64,000 nucleotides of DNA from Polynucleobacter sp. MG-27-Goln-C1 (GTDB lineage Bacteria; Pseudomonadota; Gammaproteobacteria; Burkholderiales; Burkholderiaceae), in NCBI RefSeq assembly GCF_018881905.1, contig NZ_JACVPM010000002.1, positions 496,001 to 560,000 of the forward strand, in the 5' to 3' direction. The notes under the pieces are model-generated. The model did no database searches. It had not been told where the DNA came from and was given only the letters and a program-made list of their open reading frames with translations. Numbering within the stretch: the first letter of the stretch is position 1; the number at the start of each line of letters is the position of its first letter. The translations under genes were made by a program, and so were the position numbers. Below are positions 33,650-45,424 of the stretch, one piece after another.

Positions 33650-34351
33650 ATGACTAAGTTATCAAAGCGTTTAAAAGCAATCGAATCTAAAGTAGATCGC
33701 AATAAGTTTTATGCATTGGAAGATGCATTGAACCTCGTTAAAGAGTGTGCAACTGCTAAGTTTGATGAGTCTATCGACGTTGCAGTTCAGTTGGGTATTG
33801 ATGCTAAGAAATCTGACCAAGTTGTGCGTGGCGCAGTTGTGCTCCCAGCTGGTACAGGTAAGCATGTTCGTGTAGCGGTATTTGCACAAGGCGAAAAAGC
33901 CGAACAAGCTAAAGCTGCTGGTGCTGAGATCGTTGGCATGGAAGACCTTGCTGACCAAATTAAAGGCGGCAAAATCGATTTCGATATTTTGATCGCATCC
34001 CCAGACACAATGAAGATCGTTGGTACTTTAGGTCAAGTATTGGGCCCACGTGGTTTGATGCCGAATCCAAAAGTTGGAACTGTTACTCCTGACGTTGCTA
34101 CTGCAGTTAAGAATGCAAAAGCAGGTCAAGTGCAATTCCGTGTGGACAAAGCCGGTATCGTGCACGCAAGCATTGGCCGTCGTTCATTCGAGCCAGCTGC
34201 ATTGAAATCAAACTTACTCGCATTGCTCGAGGCTTTGAATAAAGCAAAGCCACCTGCATCTAAGGGTATTTATTTAAAGAAGGTTGCCGTAAGCAGCACC
34301 ATGGGTGCAGGCGTACGTGTAGACCAGGCATCGATACAAGCGGCGCAGTAA
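33650..34351 (+). CDS. rplA: 50S ribosomal protein L1
   Basis: L1-stalk protein that helps release deacylated tRNA and acts as translational repressor of the rplKA pair in related bacteria. It has 233 residues. The signature [16 protein letters not shown] and the N-terminal [15 protein letters not shown] are typical. Two bases after rplK. The 235-base gap that follows holds the L10 leader. Confidence 0.98.
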   Translation: MTKLSKRLKAIESKVDRNKFYALEDALNLVKECATAKFDESIDVAVQLGIDAKKSDQVVRGAVVLPAGTGKHVRVAVFAQGEKAEQAKAAGAEIVGMEDLADQIKGGKIDFDILIASPDTMKIVGTLGQVLGPRGLMPNPKVGTVTPDVATAVKNAKAGQVQFRVDKAGIVHASIGRRSFEPAALKSNLLALLEALNKAKPPASKGIYLKKVAVSSTMGAGVRVDQASIQAAQ

Positions 34352-34474
34352 TCCGTTTGTAGCAAAAAGAACTTTGGGTCGACTCCCGCTCTTTGAGTGA
34401 GAGTCGAACATCAAAGACCGTTGGTGAATTATTTGCTTACTCAGAACTAATTCTTAATTGTTACGAAAGTAATA

Positions 34475-34580
34475 GCCAGCGCAGATGGCGACCCTGAAAA
34501 GATTTCACAAGATTCTCTTGTGACAAATGATCAGACGCTGGTGTGTAACCCCAACTGGAAACAGTTGGTTTTTTAGGAGT
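34475..34580 (+). ncRNA. L10 leader with terminator-like hairpin
   Basis: The mRNA leader of rplJL, expected to bind the L10-L7/L12 complex for autogenous control. A closing stem GCCAGCG (34475-34481) pairs with CGCTGGT (34536-34542). Inside is a perfect hairpin TCACAAGA-TTC-TCTTGTGA (34505-34523). Further down, CCAACTG-GAAA-CAGTTGG (34551-34568) is followed by six T (34569-34574), directly before the AGGAG ribosome site. This last element looks like an intrinsic terminator placed at the start of rplJ. Confidence 0.7.
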
Positions 34581-34586
34581 TAAACC

Positions 34587-35219
34587 GTGCCTTTGAATGT
34601 ACAAGACAAAAAAGCGATTGTTGCTGATGTCGGCGCTCAATTGGCTGGAGCTCAAACAGTCGTGCTCGCTGAATACCGTGGTATTCCAGTAGAGCAGTTG
34701 ACAAAGCTACGTGCTAGCGCACGTGACCAAGGTGTATATCTTCGCGTTTTGAAGAACACATTGGCACGCCGTGCTGCACAAGGCACACAGTTTGAGCCTC
34801 TTGCTGATTCGATGGTTGGCCCCTTGATCTATGGCATCTCTGCTGATCCGATTGCTTCGGCAAAAGTATTGCAGAACTTTGCAAAGACTCAAGACAAGCT
34901 GGTCATTACTGCTGGCTTATATAACGGCAAGTTGTTGGACGTAGCGGGCGTAAAATCCCTCGCGTCTATTCCAAGCCGCGACGAGTTGTTATCTCAGTTG
35001 TTAGGTGTGATGTTGGCACCAGTATCTGCGATGGCTCGCGTATTGGGCGCAGTAGCAGCGCAAAAATCAGCCGGAGCACCCGCTCCAGTTGCAGCACCTG
35101 CAGTTGAAGCAGCAGCCCCAGCAGAAGTAGTTGCTGAAGCCGCCGCTCCTGAAGCAGCTGCTGAGCCTGCGGCCCCAGAAGCTGGAACAGAAACACCTGA
35201 AACCCCTGCCGCTGAATAA
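34587..35219 (+). CDS. rplJ: 50S ribosomal protein L10, with long C-terminal tail
   Basis: Base of the L7/L12 stalk. It has 210 residues, longer than the usual 165-175. The conserved domain ([29 protein letters not shown]) ends near residue 160. Residues 161-210 form an Ala/Pro/Glu-rich, low-complexity tail. Starts with GTG after AGGAG, 7 bases away. rplL follows after 34 bases. The tail looks disordered; whether it is retained in the ribosome is unknown. Confidence 0.97.
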   Translation: MPLNVQDKKAIVADVGAQLAGAQTVVLAEYRGIPVEQLTKLRASARDQGVYLRVLKNTLARRAAQGTQFEPLADSMVGPLIYGISADPIASAKVLQNFAKTQDKLVITAGLYNGKLLDVAGVKSLASIPSRDELLSQLLGVMLAPVSAMARVLGAVAAQKSAGAPAPVAAPAVEAAAPAEVVAEAAAPEAAAEPAAPEAGTETPETPAAE

Positions 35220-35253
35220 GCGCAGATTAACTATTAAGTATTAGGAGCTAAAA

Positions 35254-35628
35254 ATGGCTATTACCAAAGAAGAAATCATTGATGCAGTAGGTAGCATGTC
35301 CGTAATGGATTTGAACGACTTGGTTAAGGCGTTCGAAGAGAAGTTTGGCGTTTCAGCTGCAGCGATGGCTGTTGCTGGTCCTGCTGGTGCTGCTGGCGGC
35401 GCTGCTGCTGAAGAGCAAACAGAATTTACTGTTAACTTGCTCGAAGCTGGTGCAAATAAAGTTTCAGTAATTAAGGCTGTTCGCGAAATCACTGGCCTTG
35501 GCTTGAAAGAAGCTAAAGACTTAGTTGATGGCGCACCAAAGCCAATCAAAGAAGCTGTTGATAAGAAGACAGCTGAAGAAGCTAAGAAGAAGCTTGAAGA
35601 AGCTGGCGCTAAAGCAGAACTCAAGTAA
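35254..35628 (+). CDS. rplL: 50S ribosomal protein L7/L12
   Basis: Multi-copy stalk protein that recruits translation GTPases. It has 124 residues: an N-terminal dimerisation domain, an Ala/Gly-rich flexible hinge (around residues 38-50) and the C-terminal factor-binding domain with [22 protein letters not shown] ribosome site precedes the ATG. Followed by an unusual hairpin-rich gap before rpoB. Confidence 0.98.
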
Positions 35629-35640
35629 TACAAACTTTGT

Positions 35641-35728
35641 TAGCGCCCCTCAAAAAGGGGTGCTAGCCATGTTGGGTTTGACCATTAGTGGTCAAACCCG
35701 ATTTCATTTCTGATTGAAATCGGGTTTG
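35641..35728 (+). promoter_or_regulatory. rplL-rpoB attenuation/processing region with alternative hairpins
   Basis: Three inverted repeats. (1) TAGCGCCCC/GGGGTGCTA, 35641-35665, 9 bp. (2) GGGTTTGACCA/TGGTCAAACCC, 35674-35699, 11 bp. (3) CAAACCCGATTTCA/TGAAATCGGGTTTG, 35693-35728, 14 bp. Repeats 2 and 3 share 35693-35699, so only one of them can form at a time. No strong T run follows. In E. coli this gap also holds an attenuator and an RNase III site, so a similar role is plausible. Confidence 0.7.
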
Positions 35729-35854
35729 CCTTCTGATACGACTGCAGAATGCAAGTTTGGTCGGACACTGGATCTTTCGATTTAGTGTTGTCCGCCAGTG
35801 ATTGGTAGTGGCCAATCGCCAAATCTTTGTACAGTCGCTGAATTCGGAGATGAA

Positions 35855-38800
35855 ATGAACTACAGCTTCACCGAACGCAAGCGAGTCCGTAAAAGCTTTG
35901 CTAAGCGAGTAAATAATCATCAGGTTCCATACCTGATCGCAACGCAGCTGGAATCCTACGCTAAATTTTTACAGGCTGAAAAGCCAGCAATGTCTCGTCT
36001 TACAGAGGGACTTCAAGCTGCCTTTACATCAGCATTCCCAATTGTGTCCAACAATGGCTACGCACGTATGGAATACGTGTCATACCAGTTGTCACAGCCA
36101 CCGTTTGACGTTAAAGAATGTCAGCAACGTGGTTACACATACCACTCTGCCCTACGTGCAAAAGTTCGCTTGATTATTTATGATCGCGAAGCACCTACTA
36201 AGGTTAAAGAGGTAAAAGAGAGCGAAGTCTACATGGGTGAAATTCCACTCATGACCGATAACGGCTCTTTTGTGATTAACGGTACTGAGCGCGTTATTGT
36301 TTCTCAGTTACACCGTTCCCCAGGCGTGTTCTTCGAACACGATAAGGGCAAGACACATAGCTCAGGTAAGTTGCTGTTCTCAGCACGCATTATTCCTTAC
36401 CGTGGTTCATGGCTCGATTTTGAGTTTGATCCAAAAGATATTCTGTATTTCCGCGTTGACCGTCGTCGCAAGATGCCCGTCACCATTTTGCTCAAAGCAA
36501 TTGGTTTAAACAACGAGCAGATTCTTGCAAACTTCTTTAACTTTGATCATTTCTCATTGAGCGCGAATGGCGCGTCAATGGAATTTGTACCAGAGCGTTT
36601 GCGTGGCCAAATGGCCAACTTTGATGTGCTCGATAAGAATGGCGTAGTAGTCATTCAAAAAGACAAGCGCATCAATGCAAAACATATTCGTGAACTCGAA
36701 GCTGCTAAGACTAAAAATATCGTAGTTCCAGATGACTATTTAGTTGGTCGCGTAGTTGCACGTAACATCATTGATCCAGACTCTGGTGAAATCTTGGCTT
36801 ACGCTAATGATGAAATCACTGAAGAGTTGTTGGCTACATTGCGCGATGCAGGCATCAAGCAATTGGAAACCATTTACACCAATGATTTGGATTCTGGTGC
36901 GTACATTTCACAGACATTACGTACTGATGAAACTGCGGATCAAATGGCTGCTCGTATTGCCATCTATCGCATGATGCGTCCTGGTGAGCCTCCAACAGAA
37001 GATGCTGTTGAAGCTTTGTTCCAGCGCTTGTTCTACAACGAAGATAGCTACGATTTATCCCGCGTTGGTCGTATGAAGGTCAATAGCCGTCTCGGTCGTT
37101 CAGAGATGGAAGGCAAAATGGTTTTGTCGGATGAAGATATCCTCGACACCATCAAGTCTTTGGTTGACTTGCGTAACGGCAAAGGCGAAGTTGATGATAT
37201 CGACCACTTAGGCAATCGTCGCGTACGTTGTGTAGGTGAGTTGGCAGAGAATCAATTCCGTGCAGGTTTGTCACGTGTTGAGCGTGCGGTTAAAGAACGT
37301 CTCGGCCAAGCCGAAACAGAGAACCTCATGCCGCATGATTTGATTAACAGCAAGCCAATCTCTTCAGCGATTCGTGAGTTCTTCGGTTCTTCACAGTTGT
37401 CCCAGTTTATGGACCAAACAAACCCATTGTCAGAGATCACGCACAAGCGTCGTATTTCTGCGCTGGGACCTGGTGGTTTAACACGCGAGCGCGCAGGTTT
37501 CGAAGTGCGCGACGTGCATCCAACCCATTACGGTCGTGTTTGCCCAATTGAAACTCCAGAGGGACCAAACATTGGTCTGATCAACTCACTCGCGTTATTT
37601 GCGCGTTTGAATGAGCATGGTTTCTTGGAAACGCCGTATCGTAAAGTTGCTAATAGCAAGGTAAGCGATGAAGTAGTGTATCTCTCCGCAATCGAAGAGG
37701 CGAAATACATCATTGCTCAGGCTAACGCGACAATCGATAAGTCAGGCAAGTTAGCTGATGAATTGGTTTCAGCGCGTCAAGCTGGTGAGACCATGATGGT
37801 TAGCCCAGAGCGCGTAGATTTCATCGACGTTGCTCCGAGCCAAATCGTTTCTGCTGCGGCTTCATTAGTTCCATTCTTGGAGCATGATGATGCGAACCGT
37901 GCGTTGATGGGTGCGAATATGCAACGTCAGGCGGTTCCTTGCTTGCGTCCAGATAAGCCATTGGTTGGTACAGGTTTAGAGCGCATTGTTGCGGTTGACT
38001 CTGGTACTGTGATTTTGGCTTCCCGCGGCGGTATCGTTGATTATGTTGACGCAAACCGTGTAGTTATTCGTGTAAACGATGACGAGACAGCGGCTGGTGA
38101 AGTTGGTGTGGATATTTATAACCTCATCAAGTACACCCGTTCAAACCAAAATACCAACATCAACCAACGTCCAATCGTTCAGGCTGGTGATCGCGTAGCT
38201 CGTGGCGACGTTGTTGCTGACGGCGCATCTACCGATTTAGGTGAATTGGCTTTGGGTCAGAACATGACTGTGGCATTTATGCCATGGAACGGTTACAACT
38301 TCGAAGATTCAATCTTGATCTCTGAGAAGGTTGTTGCTGACGATCGTTACACCTCTATTCATATTGAAGAGTTGTCGGTTGTGGCTCGTGATACCAAGCT
38401 TGGTTCAGAAGAAATTACACGCGATATCTCCAATTTGGCTGAGTCACAACTCTCCCGTTTGGACGAGAGCGGCATTGTTTACATCGGTGCTGAAGTTGAA
38501 GCTGGCGACGTATTGGTTGGTAAGGTAACTCCAAAGGGTGAGACAACTCTCACTCCTGAAGAGAAATTACTGCGTGCGATCTTCGGTGAAAAAGCATCTG
38601 ATGTTAAAGATACTTCTTTACGCGTTCCATCTGGAATGATTGGTACTGTTATTGATGTTCAAGTCTTCACCCGTGAAGGCATTGAGCGCGATGCACGTGC
38701 ACAAGCAATTATTCAAGAAGAATTACAACGCTATCGTTTGGACTTAAACGACCAGTTGCGTATTGTTGAAGGCGATGCCTTCATGCGTTTAGAAAAACTG

Positions 38801-39955
38801 TTGATTGGCAAAGTTGCCAATGGTGGTCCTCAGAAGTTAGCTAAAGGCACTAAGATCGACAAGGAATATCTTGCCAGCTTAGATAAATACCATTGGTTCG
38901 ATGTTCGTCCAGCGGATGATGAGGTTGCTACACAAGTTGAAGCAATCAAATCGTCTATCGAGGCAAAGCGTAAGCAGTTTGATGAAGCCTTCGAAGAGAA
39001 GCGCACCAAGCTTACACAAGGCGATGATTTACAGCCTGGCGTAACGAAGATGGTTAAGGTGTACTTAGCTGTTAAGCGTCGCTTGCAGCCTGGTGACAAG
39101 ATGGCTGGTCGTCACGGTAACAAAGGCGTGGTTTCTAAAATCGCTCCAGCGGAAGATATGCCATTTATGGCTGACGGACGCCCTGTTGATATCGTCTTGA
39201 ACCCATTGGGTGTTCCTTCCCGTATGAACGTAGGTCAGATCTTGGAAACCCACTTAGGTTGGGCGGCTCAAGGTATTGGTAAGCGTATTGATGAGATGGT
39301 TCGTCAACAGGCTAAACAAGCTGAACTCCGCAAGTTCATGAAGCAGCTTTACAACGAAACCGGTCGTATCGAAGATATCGATAACTTCACTGATGAGCAG
39401 ATCACAGTTTTGGCTGAGAATTTACGCCAAGGCTTGCCATTCGCTACTCCAGTGTTTGACGGTGCAACTGAAGCAGAAATTGGCCGCATGCTCGAGTTGG
39501 CATATCCAGAAGAAGTAGCTACTTCTTTGAAGATGACGCCTTCACGTCAGCAAATGATTTTGTGCGACGGCCGTACTGGCGATCAGTTTGAGCGTCCTGT
39601 AACTGTTGGCGTAATGCACGTCTTGAAACTCCACCATTTGGTCGATGACAAGATGCATGCACGTTCAACTGGACCTTACTCGTTAGTAACGCAACAGCCA
39701 CTGGGCGGTAAAGCTCAGTTTGGTGGTCAGCGCTTTGGTGAGATGGAAGTTTGGGCCCTCGAAGCATACGGTGCTTCATATGTCTTGCAGGAAATGCTGA
39801 CAGTGAAGTCCGATGACGTCGCAGGCCGTACCAAGGTTTACGAAAACATCGTCAAGGGCGAGCACACAATTGATGCTGGCATGCCCGAATCCTTCAACGT
39901 GTTGGTAAAAGAAATCCGCTCGTTGGGTATTGACATTGACATGGAGCGCAACTGA
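35855..39955 (+). CDS. rpoB: DNA-directed RNA polymerase subunit beta
   Basis: Second-largest RNA polymerase subunit. It has 1366 residues, starting at ATG 35855 ([15 protein letters not shown]) after a GGAGA ribosome site; the open frame reaches back to 35798 but that part is not conserved. The rifampicin-pocket cluster [12 protein letters not shown] is at residues 510-521 and reads as the common sensitive form. The C-terminal region has [20 protein letters not shown]. rpoC begins one base after the stop. Confidence 0.99.
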   Translation: MNYSFTERKRVRKSFAKRVNNHQVPYLIATQLESYAKFLQAEKPAMSRLTEGLQAAFTSAFPIVSNNGYARMEYVSYQLSQPPFDVKECQQRGYTYHSALRAKVRLIIYDREAPTKVKEVKESEVYMGEIPLMTDNGSFVINGTERVIVSQLHRSPGVFFEHDKGKTHSSGKLLFSARIIPYRGSWLDFEFDPKDILYFRVDRRRKMPVTILLKAIGLNNEQILANFFNFDHFSLSANGASMEFVPERLRGQMANFDVLDKNGVVVIQKDKRINAKHIRELEAAKTKNIVVPDDYLVGRVVARNIIDPDSGEILAYANDEITEELLATLRDAGIKQLETIYTNDLDSGAYISQTLRTDETADQMAARIAIYRMMRPGEPPTEDAVEALFQRLFYNEDSYDLSRVGRMKVNSRLGRSEMEGKMVLSDEDILDTIKSLVDLRNGKGEVDDIDHLGNRRVRCVGELAENQFRAGLSRVERAVKERLGQAETENLMPHDLINSKPISSAIREFFGSSQLSQFMDQTNPLSEITHKRRISALGPGGLTRERAGFEVRDVHPTHYGRVCPIETPEGPNIGLINSLALFARLNEHGFLETPYRKVANSKVSDEVVYLSAIEEAKYIIAQANATIDKSGKLADELVSARQAGETMMVSPERVDFIDVAPSQIVSAAASLVPFLEHDDANRALMGANMQRQAVPCLRPDKPLVGTGLERIVAVDSGTVILASRGGIVDYVDANRVVIRVNDDETAAGEVGVDIYNLIKYTRSNQNTNINQRPIVQAGDRVARGDVVADGASTDLGELALGQNMTVAFMPWNGYNFEDSILISEKVVADDRYTSIHIEELSVVARDTKLGSEEITRDISNLAESQLSRLDESGIVYIGAEVEAGDVLVGKVTPKGETTLTPEEKLLRAIFGEKASDVKDTSLRVPSGMIGTVIDVQVFTREGIERDARAQAIIQEELQRYRLDLNDQLRIVEGDAFMRLEKLLIGKVANGGPQKLAKGTKIDKEYLASLDKYHWFDVRPADDEVATQVEAIKSSIEAKRKQFDEAFEEKRTKLTQGDDLQPGVTKMVKVYLAVKRRLQPGDKMAGRHGNKGVVSKIAPAEDMPFMADGRPVDIVLNPLGVPSRMNVGQILETHLGWAAQGIGKRIDEMVRQQAKQAELRKFMKQLYNETGRIEDIDNFTDEQITVLAENLRQGLPFATPVFDGATEAEIGRMLELAYPEEVATSLKMTPSRQQMILCDGRTGDQFERPVTVGVMHVLKLHHLVDDKMHARSTGPYSLVTQQPLGGKAQFGGQRFGEMEVWALEAYGASYVLQEMLTVKSDDVAGRTKVYENIVKGEHTIDAGMPESFNVLVKEIRSLGIDIDMERN

Positions 39956-39956
39956 T

Positions 39957-42900
39957 ATGAAAGCATTGCTCGATTTATTTAAGCAAACGCAGGGTGATGA
40001 GCAGTTTGATGTCATCAAGATTGGTCTTGCATCCCCTGAGAAAATTCGCTCATGGTCTTTTGGTGAAGTACGCAAACCAGAAACCATCAACTACCGGACT
40101 TTTAAGCCCGAGCGTGATGGTTTGTTCTGCGCCAAGATTTTTGGACCAACTAAAGACTACGAGTGCTTATGCGGTAAGTACAAGCGTTTAAAGTTCCGTG
40201 GTGTTATTTGCGAGAAGTGTGGCGTTGAAGTTACGCTCGCTAAAGTACGTCGTGAGCGCATGGGCCACATTGAGTTGGCAGCTCCTGTAGCGCACATTTG
40301 GTTCTTGAAATCATTGCCATCCCGTTTGGGTATGGTTCTCGATATGACATTGCGTGATATCGAGCGCGTTCTTTACTTTGAAGCATATGTAGTCGTTGAT
40401 CCTGGTATGACTCCTGAAGGCGCGATGAAGCGCGGTCAGATCATGTCTGAGGACGAGTACTACGCTAAGACTGAAGAGTATGGTGACGGTGCGTTTACTG
40501 CCATCATGGGCGCGGAAGGTATTCGTGACCTCTTGCGCGGTATCGATATCGACCGTGAAGTAGAGACGATTCGTGCAGATTTAAAAGCTACTGGTAGCGA
40601 TGCCAAGATCAAGAAATACGCTAAGCGCTTAAAAGTGCTCGAGGCGTTCCAGACTTCAGGTATTAAGCCTGACTGGATGATCATGGAAGTGTTGCCAGTA
40701 TTGCCACCAGAATTGCGCCCATTGGTGCCATTGGATGGCGGTCGCTTTGCTACTTCTGATTTGAACGACCTCTACCGTCGCGTGATTAACCGTAACAACC
40801 GTCTCAAGCGTTTGTTAGAGTTGCGCGCTCCAGAAATCATCGTTCGCAACGAAAAACGTATGTTGCAAGAAGCGGTTGACTCATTGCTCGATAACGGTCG
40901 TCGCGGTAAGGCTATGACTGGCGCTAACAAGCGTCCGTTGAAGTCCTTGGCTGAGATGATTAAAGGTAAGAGCGGTCGTTTCCGTCAAAACTTGTTGGGT
41001 AAACGTGTTGACTACTCAGGTCGTTCAGTCATCGTGGTTGGTCCGACATTGAAATTGCATCAGTGCGGCTTGCCAAAATTGATGGCCTTGGAATTGTTCA
41101 AGCCATTTATTTTCAACAAGCTTGAGACTTTGGGAATCGCAACTACTATTAAAGCTGCGAAGAAAGAAGTTGAAAGTCAGACTCCAATCGTTTGGGACAT
41201 TCTCGAAGAAGTGATTCGTGAACATCCAATCATGTTGAACCGTGCGCCTACATTGCACCGTCTCGGTATTCAGGCTTTCGAGCCGATGCTGATTGAAGGC
41301 AAAGCAATCCAATTGCACCCATTAGTCTGCGCGGCATTTAACGCCGACTTTGACGGTGACCAAATGGCGGTTCACGTTCCTTTGTCGCTCGAAGCGCAAA
41401 TGGAAGCACGTACATTGATGTTGGCTTCGAACAACGTATTGTTCCCAGCTAACGGCGAACCATCCATCGTTCCTTCACAGGACGTGGTGTTGGGTCTGTA
41501 CTACGCTACTCGCGACAAGATCAACGGTAAAGGCGAAGGCATGGTCTTCGCTAATATCACTGAAGTAATTCGTGCATACGAGGCTGGCCAGGTTGAATTG
41601 GCTTCACGCGTTGCTGTACGTATTACTGAGTTTGAGATCGTGGACAAGAAGGCAGAGGGCGATGCCCGTTTTGCTGAAAAGACCAAGATCTATCAAACTT
41701 CAGTTGGTCGTGCAATGTTGTCAGAAATCTTGCCTAAGGGCATGACTTTTGAGGAAATCAATAAGCCTCTGAAGAAAAAAGAAATCTCACGTTTGATCAA
41801 CACTTCATTCCGTAAGTGCGGTCTTCGTGAAACAGTTATTTTTGCTGACCGTCTCTTGCAGTCTGGTTTCCGCTTGGCGACTAACGCCGGTATCTCGGTT
41901 GCGATCGACGATATGCTGATTCCAACTTCTAAAGAGCGCATCATCACTGAAGCTTCTACCAAGGTTAAGGAATATGACAAGCAGTTCATGTCAGGTCTCG
42001 TAACCAATCAAGAGCGTTATAACAACGTGGTTGATATTTGGGGTGCCGCTGGTGACCAAGTTGGTAAAGCGATGATGGATGAGTTGTCACACGTTGACGT
42101 ACTCGACCGTAACGGTAAAACTGTGCGTCAAGAATCCTTTAACTCTATCTACATGATGGCGGATTCTGGTGCGCGTGGATCTGCAGCGCAGATTCGTCAG
42201 TTGGCTGGTATGCGTGGTTTGATGGCAAAGCCTGATGGCTCCATTATTGAAACCCCAATTACTGCAAACTTCCGTGAAGGCTTGAACGTGTTGCAGTACT
42301 TCATTTCTACTCACGGTGCTCGTAAAGGTTTGGCCGATACTGCATTGAAGACAGCGAACTCAGGTTACTTGACACGTCGTTTATGCGACGTAACTCAAGA
42401 CCTCGTTGTAATCGAAGATGATTGCGGTGCAACTTCTGGCGTAACAATGAAAGCTCTTGTCGAGGGCGGCGAAATTATCGAAGCATTGCGCGATCGTATT
42501 TTGGGTCGTGTATGTATCGGTGACATCGTTCATCCAGATACACAAGAAGTAATCGTTCCTAACGACACTTTGCTCGATGAAGATCATGTAGATCAAATCG
42601 TTGCTTTGGGTATCGACGAAGTTAAAGTTCGCACAGTGTTGTCATGCTTAACTCGCTTTGGTTTGTGCGCTAAGTGCTACGGACGTGATTTAGGTCGCGG
42701 TGGTTTGGTAAACGTTGGTGAGGCAGTTGGTGTTATCGCTGCTCAGTCCATCGGTGAGCCAGGCACACAGTTGACAATGCGTACCTTCCACATTGGTGGT
42801 GCAGCGTCACGTGCATTGGTTGCAAGCAACATCGAAGCTAAGTCTAATGGTGCTTTGAAGTTCTCCGGCACGATGCGTGTTGTGAAGAATGCCAAGGGTG

Positions 42901-44219
42901 AGCAGATCGTGATTTCACGTTCAGGCGAAGCTTTGATCATTGACGATAACGGTCGTGAGCGTGAGCGTCATAAAGTGCCTTACGGTGCAACTCTCTTGTT
43001 GAAAGAAGATGCTGCAGTCAAGGCTGGCGCAAGCTTAGCAACATGGGATCCGTTGACACGCCCAATCATTTCTGAGTACGCTGGTATTGCTCGCTTCGAC
43101 AACGTTGAAGAGGGCGTTACTGTAGCTAAGCAGGTTGACGAAGTAACCGGCCTCTCCACTTTGGTGGTGATTGACGGTAAGCGTCGTAGTGCTGCTAGCA
43201 AAGGCGTTCGTCCAATGATCAACTTAGTTGATGACAAGGGCGGCGAAGTGATGATTGCGGGTACAGATCACCCAGTAAACATTGGCTTGCAAGTTGGCGC
43301 TTTGATCACTGTTAAAGATGGTCAAAAAGTTGAAGTTGGTGAAGTGTTAGCGCGTATTCCAATCGAATCACAGAAGACTCGCGACATTACCGGTGGTTTG
43401 CCACGCGTTGCTGAATTGTTCGAGGCACGCTCACCAAAAGACGCTGCTGTATTGGCTAAAGTAACTGGAACTGTTTCCTTCGGTAAAGAAACCAAAGGTA
43501 AGCAACGTTTAGTTATTACCGATATGGATGGTGAAGCTAACGAATTCTTGATTCCTAAAGAGAAACAAGTTCTCGTTCATGACGGTCAAGTTGTGAACAA
43601 GGGCGAGATGATTGTAGAAGGCCCTGCCGATCCGCATGACATCTTGACACTCAGAGGTATTGAAGAGTTGGCGATCTACATCGTGGACGAAGTTCAAGAC
43701 GTTTACCGTTTGCAAGGCGTGAAGATTAATGACAAGCACATTGAAGTAATCGTGCGTCAAATGTTGCGTCGTGTGCAAATTACGGATGGCGGCGATACTG
43801 CCTACATCACTGGTGAGCAAGTTGAGCGTTCTAAGTTGTATGACGCAAACGATGCTGTGATTGCACAAGGTAAGCGTCCAGCTCAGTTCGAGAACGTGTT
43901 GCTTGGTATTACTAAGGCATCCTTGTCGACGGATAGCTTCATTTCAGCGGCTTCTTTCCAAGAAACCACTCGTGTATTGACCGAAGCCGCGATTATGGGC
44001 AAGACCGATACACTCCGTGGCCTCAAGGAAAACGTCATTATTGGTCGCCTGATCCCTGCTGGTACCGGCTTGTCTTACCGCCGTGCACGCAAGGTCAGAG
44101 AGCAATTCGAGCGTGATCGCGCTCAAATGATTGCCGCCGAAGAGGAAGCAATGGCTGATATGCCTATAGAAATAGAGGCTGAAGTGATTGCTCCTGCTGG
44201 GGAGGCTGATCCAAGCTAA
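39957..44219 (+). CDS. rpoC: DNA-directed RNA polymerase subunit beta'
   Basis: Largest RNA polymerase subunit, holding the catalytic Mg. It has 1420 residues. The catalytic NADFDGD is at residues 462-468. The N-terminal zinc site is [19 protein letters not shown] and the second one includes [11 protein letters not shown]. The ATG at 39957 ([10 protein letters not shown]) is chosen; the frame extends nine codons into rpoB but the conserved start is here. It starts one base after the rpoB stop, implying coupled translation, and a terminator follows. Confidence 0.99.
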   Translation: MKALLDLFKQTQGDEQFDVIKIGLASPEKIRSWSFGEVRKPETINYRTFKPERDGLFCAKIFGPTKDYECLCGKYKRLKFRGVICEKCGVEVTLAKVRRERMGHIELAAPVAHIWFLKSLPSRLGMVLDMTLRDIERVLYFEAYVVVDPGMTPEGAMKRGQIMSEDEYYAKTEEYGDGAFTAIMGAEGIRDLLRGIDIDREVETIRADLKATGSDAKIKKYAKRLKVLEAFQTSGIKPDWMIMEVLPVLPPELRPLVPLDGGRFATSDLNDLYRRVINRNNRLKRLLELRAPEIIVRNEKRMLQEAVDSLLDNGRRGKAMTGANKRPLKSLAEMIKGKSGRFRQNLLGKRVDYSGRSVIVVGPTLKLHQCGLPKLMALELFKPFIFNKLETLGIATTIKAAKKEVESQTPIVWDILEEVIREHPIMLNRAPTLHRLGIQAFEPMLIEGKAIQLHPLVCAAFNADFDGDQMAVHVPLSLEAQMEARTLMLASNNVLFPANGEPSIVPSQDVVLGLYYATRDKINGKGEGMVFANITEVIRAYEAGQVELASRVAVRITEFEIVDKKAEGDARFAEKTKIYQTSVGRAMLSEILPKGMTFEEINKPLKKKEISRLINTSFRKCGLRETVIFADRLLQSGFRLATNAGISVAIDDMLIPTSKERIITEASTKVKEYDKQFMSGLVTNQERYNNVVDIWGAAGDQVGKAMMDELSHVDVLDRNGKTVRQESFNSIYMMADSGARGSAAQIRQLAGMRGLMAKPDGSIIETPITANFREGLNVLQYFISTHGARKGLADTALKTANSGYLTRRLCDVTQDLVVIEDDCGATSGVTMKALVEGGEIIEALRDRILGRVCIGDIVHPDTQEVIVPNDTLLDEDHVDQIVALGIDEVKVRTVLSCLTRFGLCAKCYGRDLGRGGLVNVGEAVGVIAAQSIGEPGTQLTMRTFHIGGAASRALVASNIEAKSNGALKFSGTMRVVKNAKGEQIVISRSGEALIIDDNGRERERHKVPYGATLLLKEDAAVKAGASLATWDPLTRPIISEYAGIARFDNVEEGVTVAKQVDEVTGLSTLVVIDGKRRSAASKGVRPMINLVDDKGGEVMIAGTDHPVNIGLQVGALITVKDGQKVEVGEVLARIPIESQKTRDITGGLPRVAELFEARSPKDAAVLAKVTGTVSFGKETKGKQRLVITDMDGEANEFLIPKEKQVLVHDGQVVNKGEMIVEGPADPHDILTLRGIEELAIYIVDEVQDVYRLQGVKINDKHIEVIVRQMLRRVQITDGGDTAYITGEQVERSKLYDANDAVIAQGKRPAQFENVLLGITKASLSTDSFISAASFQETTRVLTEAAIMGKTDTLRGLKENVIIGRLIPAGTGLSYRRARKVREQFERDRAQMIAAEEEAMADMPIEIEAEVIAPAGEADPS

Positions 44220-44229
44220 TTTGGTATTC

Positions 44230-44253
44230 CTGGCCAGAAATGGCCAGTTTTTT
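44230..44253 (+). terminator. terminator after rpoC
   Basis: CTGGCCA-GAAA-TGGCCAG forms a perfect 7-bp stem with a GNRA-type loop, followed by six T. It ends the rplJL-rpoBC unit. Confidence 0.9.
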
Positions 44254-44262
44254 CCTTCGAGG

Positions 44263-44291
44263 TTGACGGAAAGGGCTGGCCAGGCTAGAAT
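44263..44291 (+). promoter_or_regulatory. promoter of the str operon (rpsL-rpsG-fusA-tuf)
   Basis: TTGACG (44263-44268), a 17-base spacer and TAGAAT (44286-44291), each five of six. It sits just after the rpoC terminator and gives a leader of about 98 bases before rpsL. Confidence 0.8.
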
Positions 44292-44395
44292 GCTGAGTTC
44301 TACTGATTCAGAAGAGGGTCGTTTTGACCTAGGATTTCTCTAAGTCATTGATTTTCTTGAAGAAAGCAACAAAGAAGTACTAACCGAGCTATTTT

Positions 44396-44776
44396 ATGCC
44401 AACAATTAATCAATTATTACGTAAGCCAAGAACTCGGCTGACCGTTAAAAGCAAGAGCCCTGCGCTGCAAAACAGCCCGCAGCGCCGTGGTGTATGTACA
44501 CGTGTGTACACAACCACTCCTAAGAAGCCTAACTCTGCGCTACGTAAAGTAGCTAAAGTTCGCTTAACCAATGGTTTTGAAGTGATTTCATACATTGGTG
44601 GTGAAGGCCATAACCTCCAGGAACACTCAGTAGTGTTGATCCGTGGCGGTCGTGTAAAGGATTTGCCAGGTGTTCGTTACCACATCGTTCGTGGCTCACT
44701 TGACTTGCAAGGTGTTAAAGACCGTAAGCAGTCACGTTCCAAGTATGGTGCTAAGCGCGCTAAGAAAGCTGCTTAA
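44396..44776 (+). CDS. rpsL: 30S ribosomal protein S12
   Basis: Decoding-centre protein that affects fidelity. It has 126 residues. The conserved [12 protein letters not shown] has Lys43, the position whose change confers streptomycin resistance; the common lysine is present. [13 protein letters not shown] near residue 90 is also intact. First gene of the str operon; followed by a structured 150-base gap before rpsG. Confidence 0.98.
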   Translation: MPTINQLLRKPRTRLTVKSKSPALQNSPQRRGVCTRVYTTTPKKPNSALRKVAKVRLTNGFEVISYIGGEGHNLQEHSVVLIRGGRVKDLPGVRYHIVRGSLDLQGVKDRKQSRSKYGAKRAKKAA

Positions 44777-44833
44777 TAGCAACTTAAAGTATTTGCAGTA
44801 AGTCTTCGTTTGTCAGACTTTAAAGACAAGTAA

Positions 44834-44901
44834 GTGGCCGTTCCGTCTAGGGATTTCTCTGGATAGTAGGACGGCCGGAGCGGGTGATCCGTGTGGGCCA
44901 C
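44834..44901 (+). promoter_or_regulatory. structured rpsL-rpsG intergenic RNA, candidate S7 target
   Basis: GTGGCC (44834-44839) pairs with GGCCAC (44896-44901). Within it, CCGTC (44843-44847) pairs with GACGG (44870-44874), and CGG/CCG flank a small loop at 44881-44891. This forms a three-way junction. In E. coli, S7 represses its own operon by binding the S12-S7 gap, so a matching role is inferred here. Confidence 0.5.
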
Positions 44902-44926
44902 CCCTAACTGAACTGAAGGAGTAGTT

Positions 44927-45397
44927 ATGCCACGTCGTCGTGAAGTTCCCAAACGGGAAATCCTGCCTGATCCAAAATTCGGCAATGTAGAAGTAGCAAA
45001 ATTCATGAACGTCCTAATGTTGGACGGCAAGAAATCGGTTGCAGAGCGTATCGTTTACGGTGCCTTTGATCACATCGAGAAAAAAGCAAACAAAGAGCCA
45101 CTCGAAGTTTTCTCAACAGCTATGGGCAACGTTAAGCCAATGGTTGAGGTGAAGAGCCGTCGTGTTGGTGGTGCTAACTACCAGGTTCCTGTTGAAGTTC
45201 GACCATCACGCCGCTCCGCTTTGGCAATGCGCTGGGTGCGCGAAGCCGCTAAAAAGCGCGGTGAAAAATCAATGGCTCAACGTTTAGCCAACGAATTATT
45301 AGAAGCTGCAGAAGGTCGCGGCGGAGCAATGAAGAAGCGTGAAGAAGTTCACCGTATGGCAGAAGCTAACAAAGCTTTTTCACATTTCCGCTTCTAA
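44927..45397 (+). CDS. rpsG: 30S ribosomal protein S7
   Basis: Primary 16S rRNA-binding protein that nucleates the 30S head and contacts the E-site tRNA. It has 156 residues, starting [19 protein letters not shown] and ending FSHFRF. An AAGGAG ribosome site precedes the ATG. A probable feedback repressor acting on the structured gap just upstream. fusA starts 27 bases later. Confidence 0.98.
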   Translation: MPRRREVPKREILPDPKFGNVEVAKFMNVLMLDGKKSVAERIVYGAFDHIEKKANKEPLEVFSTAMGNVKPMVEVKSRRVGGANYQVPVEVRPSRRSALAMRWVREAAKKRGEKSMAQRLANELLEAAEGRGGAMKKREEVHRMAEANKAFSHFRF

Positions 45398-45424
45398 TCG
45401 CATAGCAAAGAAAAGGTACCAACA

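Noticed and set aside
35798-35854. Upstream extension of rpoB
   Set aside because: The 19 extra codons are not part of the conserved protein; a GGAGA ribosome site fits the ATG at 35855.
39930-39956. Start of rpoC within rpoB
   Set aside because: The conserved beta' start MKALLDLF is at 39957; the nine earlier codons are read from the rpoB end in another frame.
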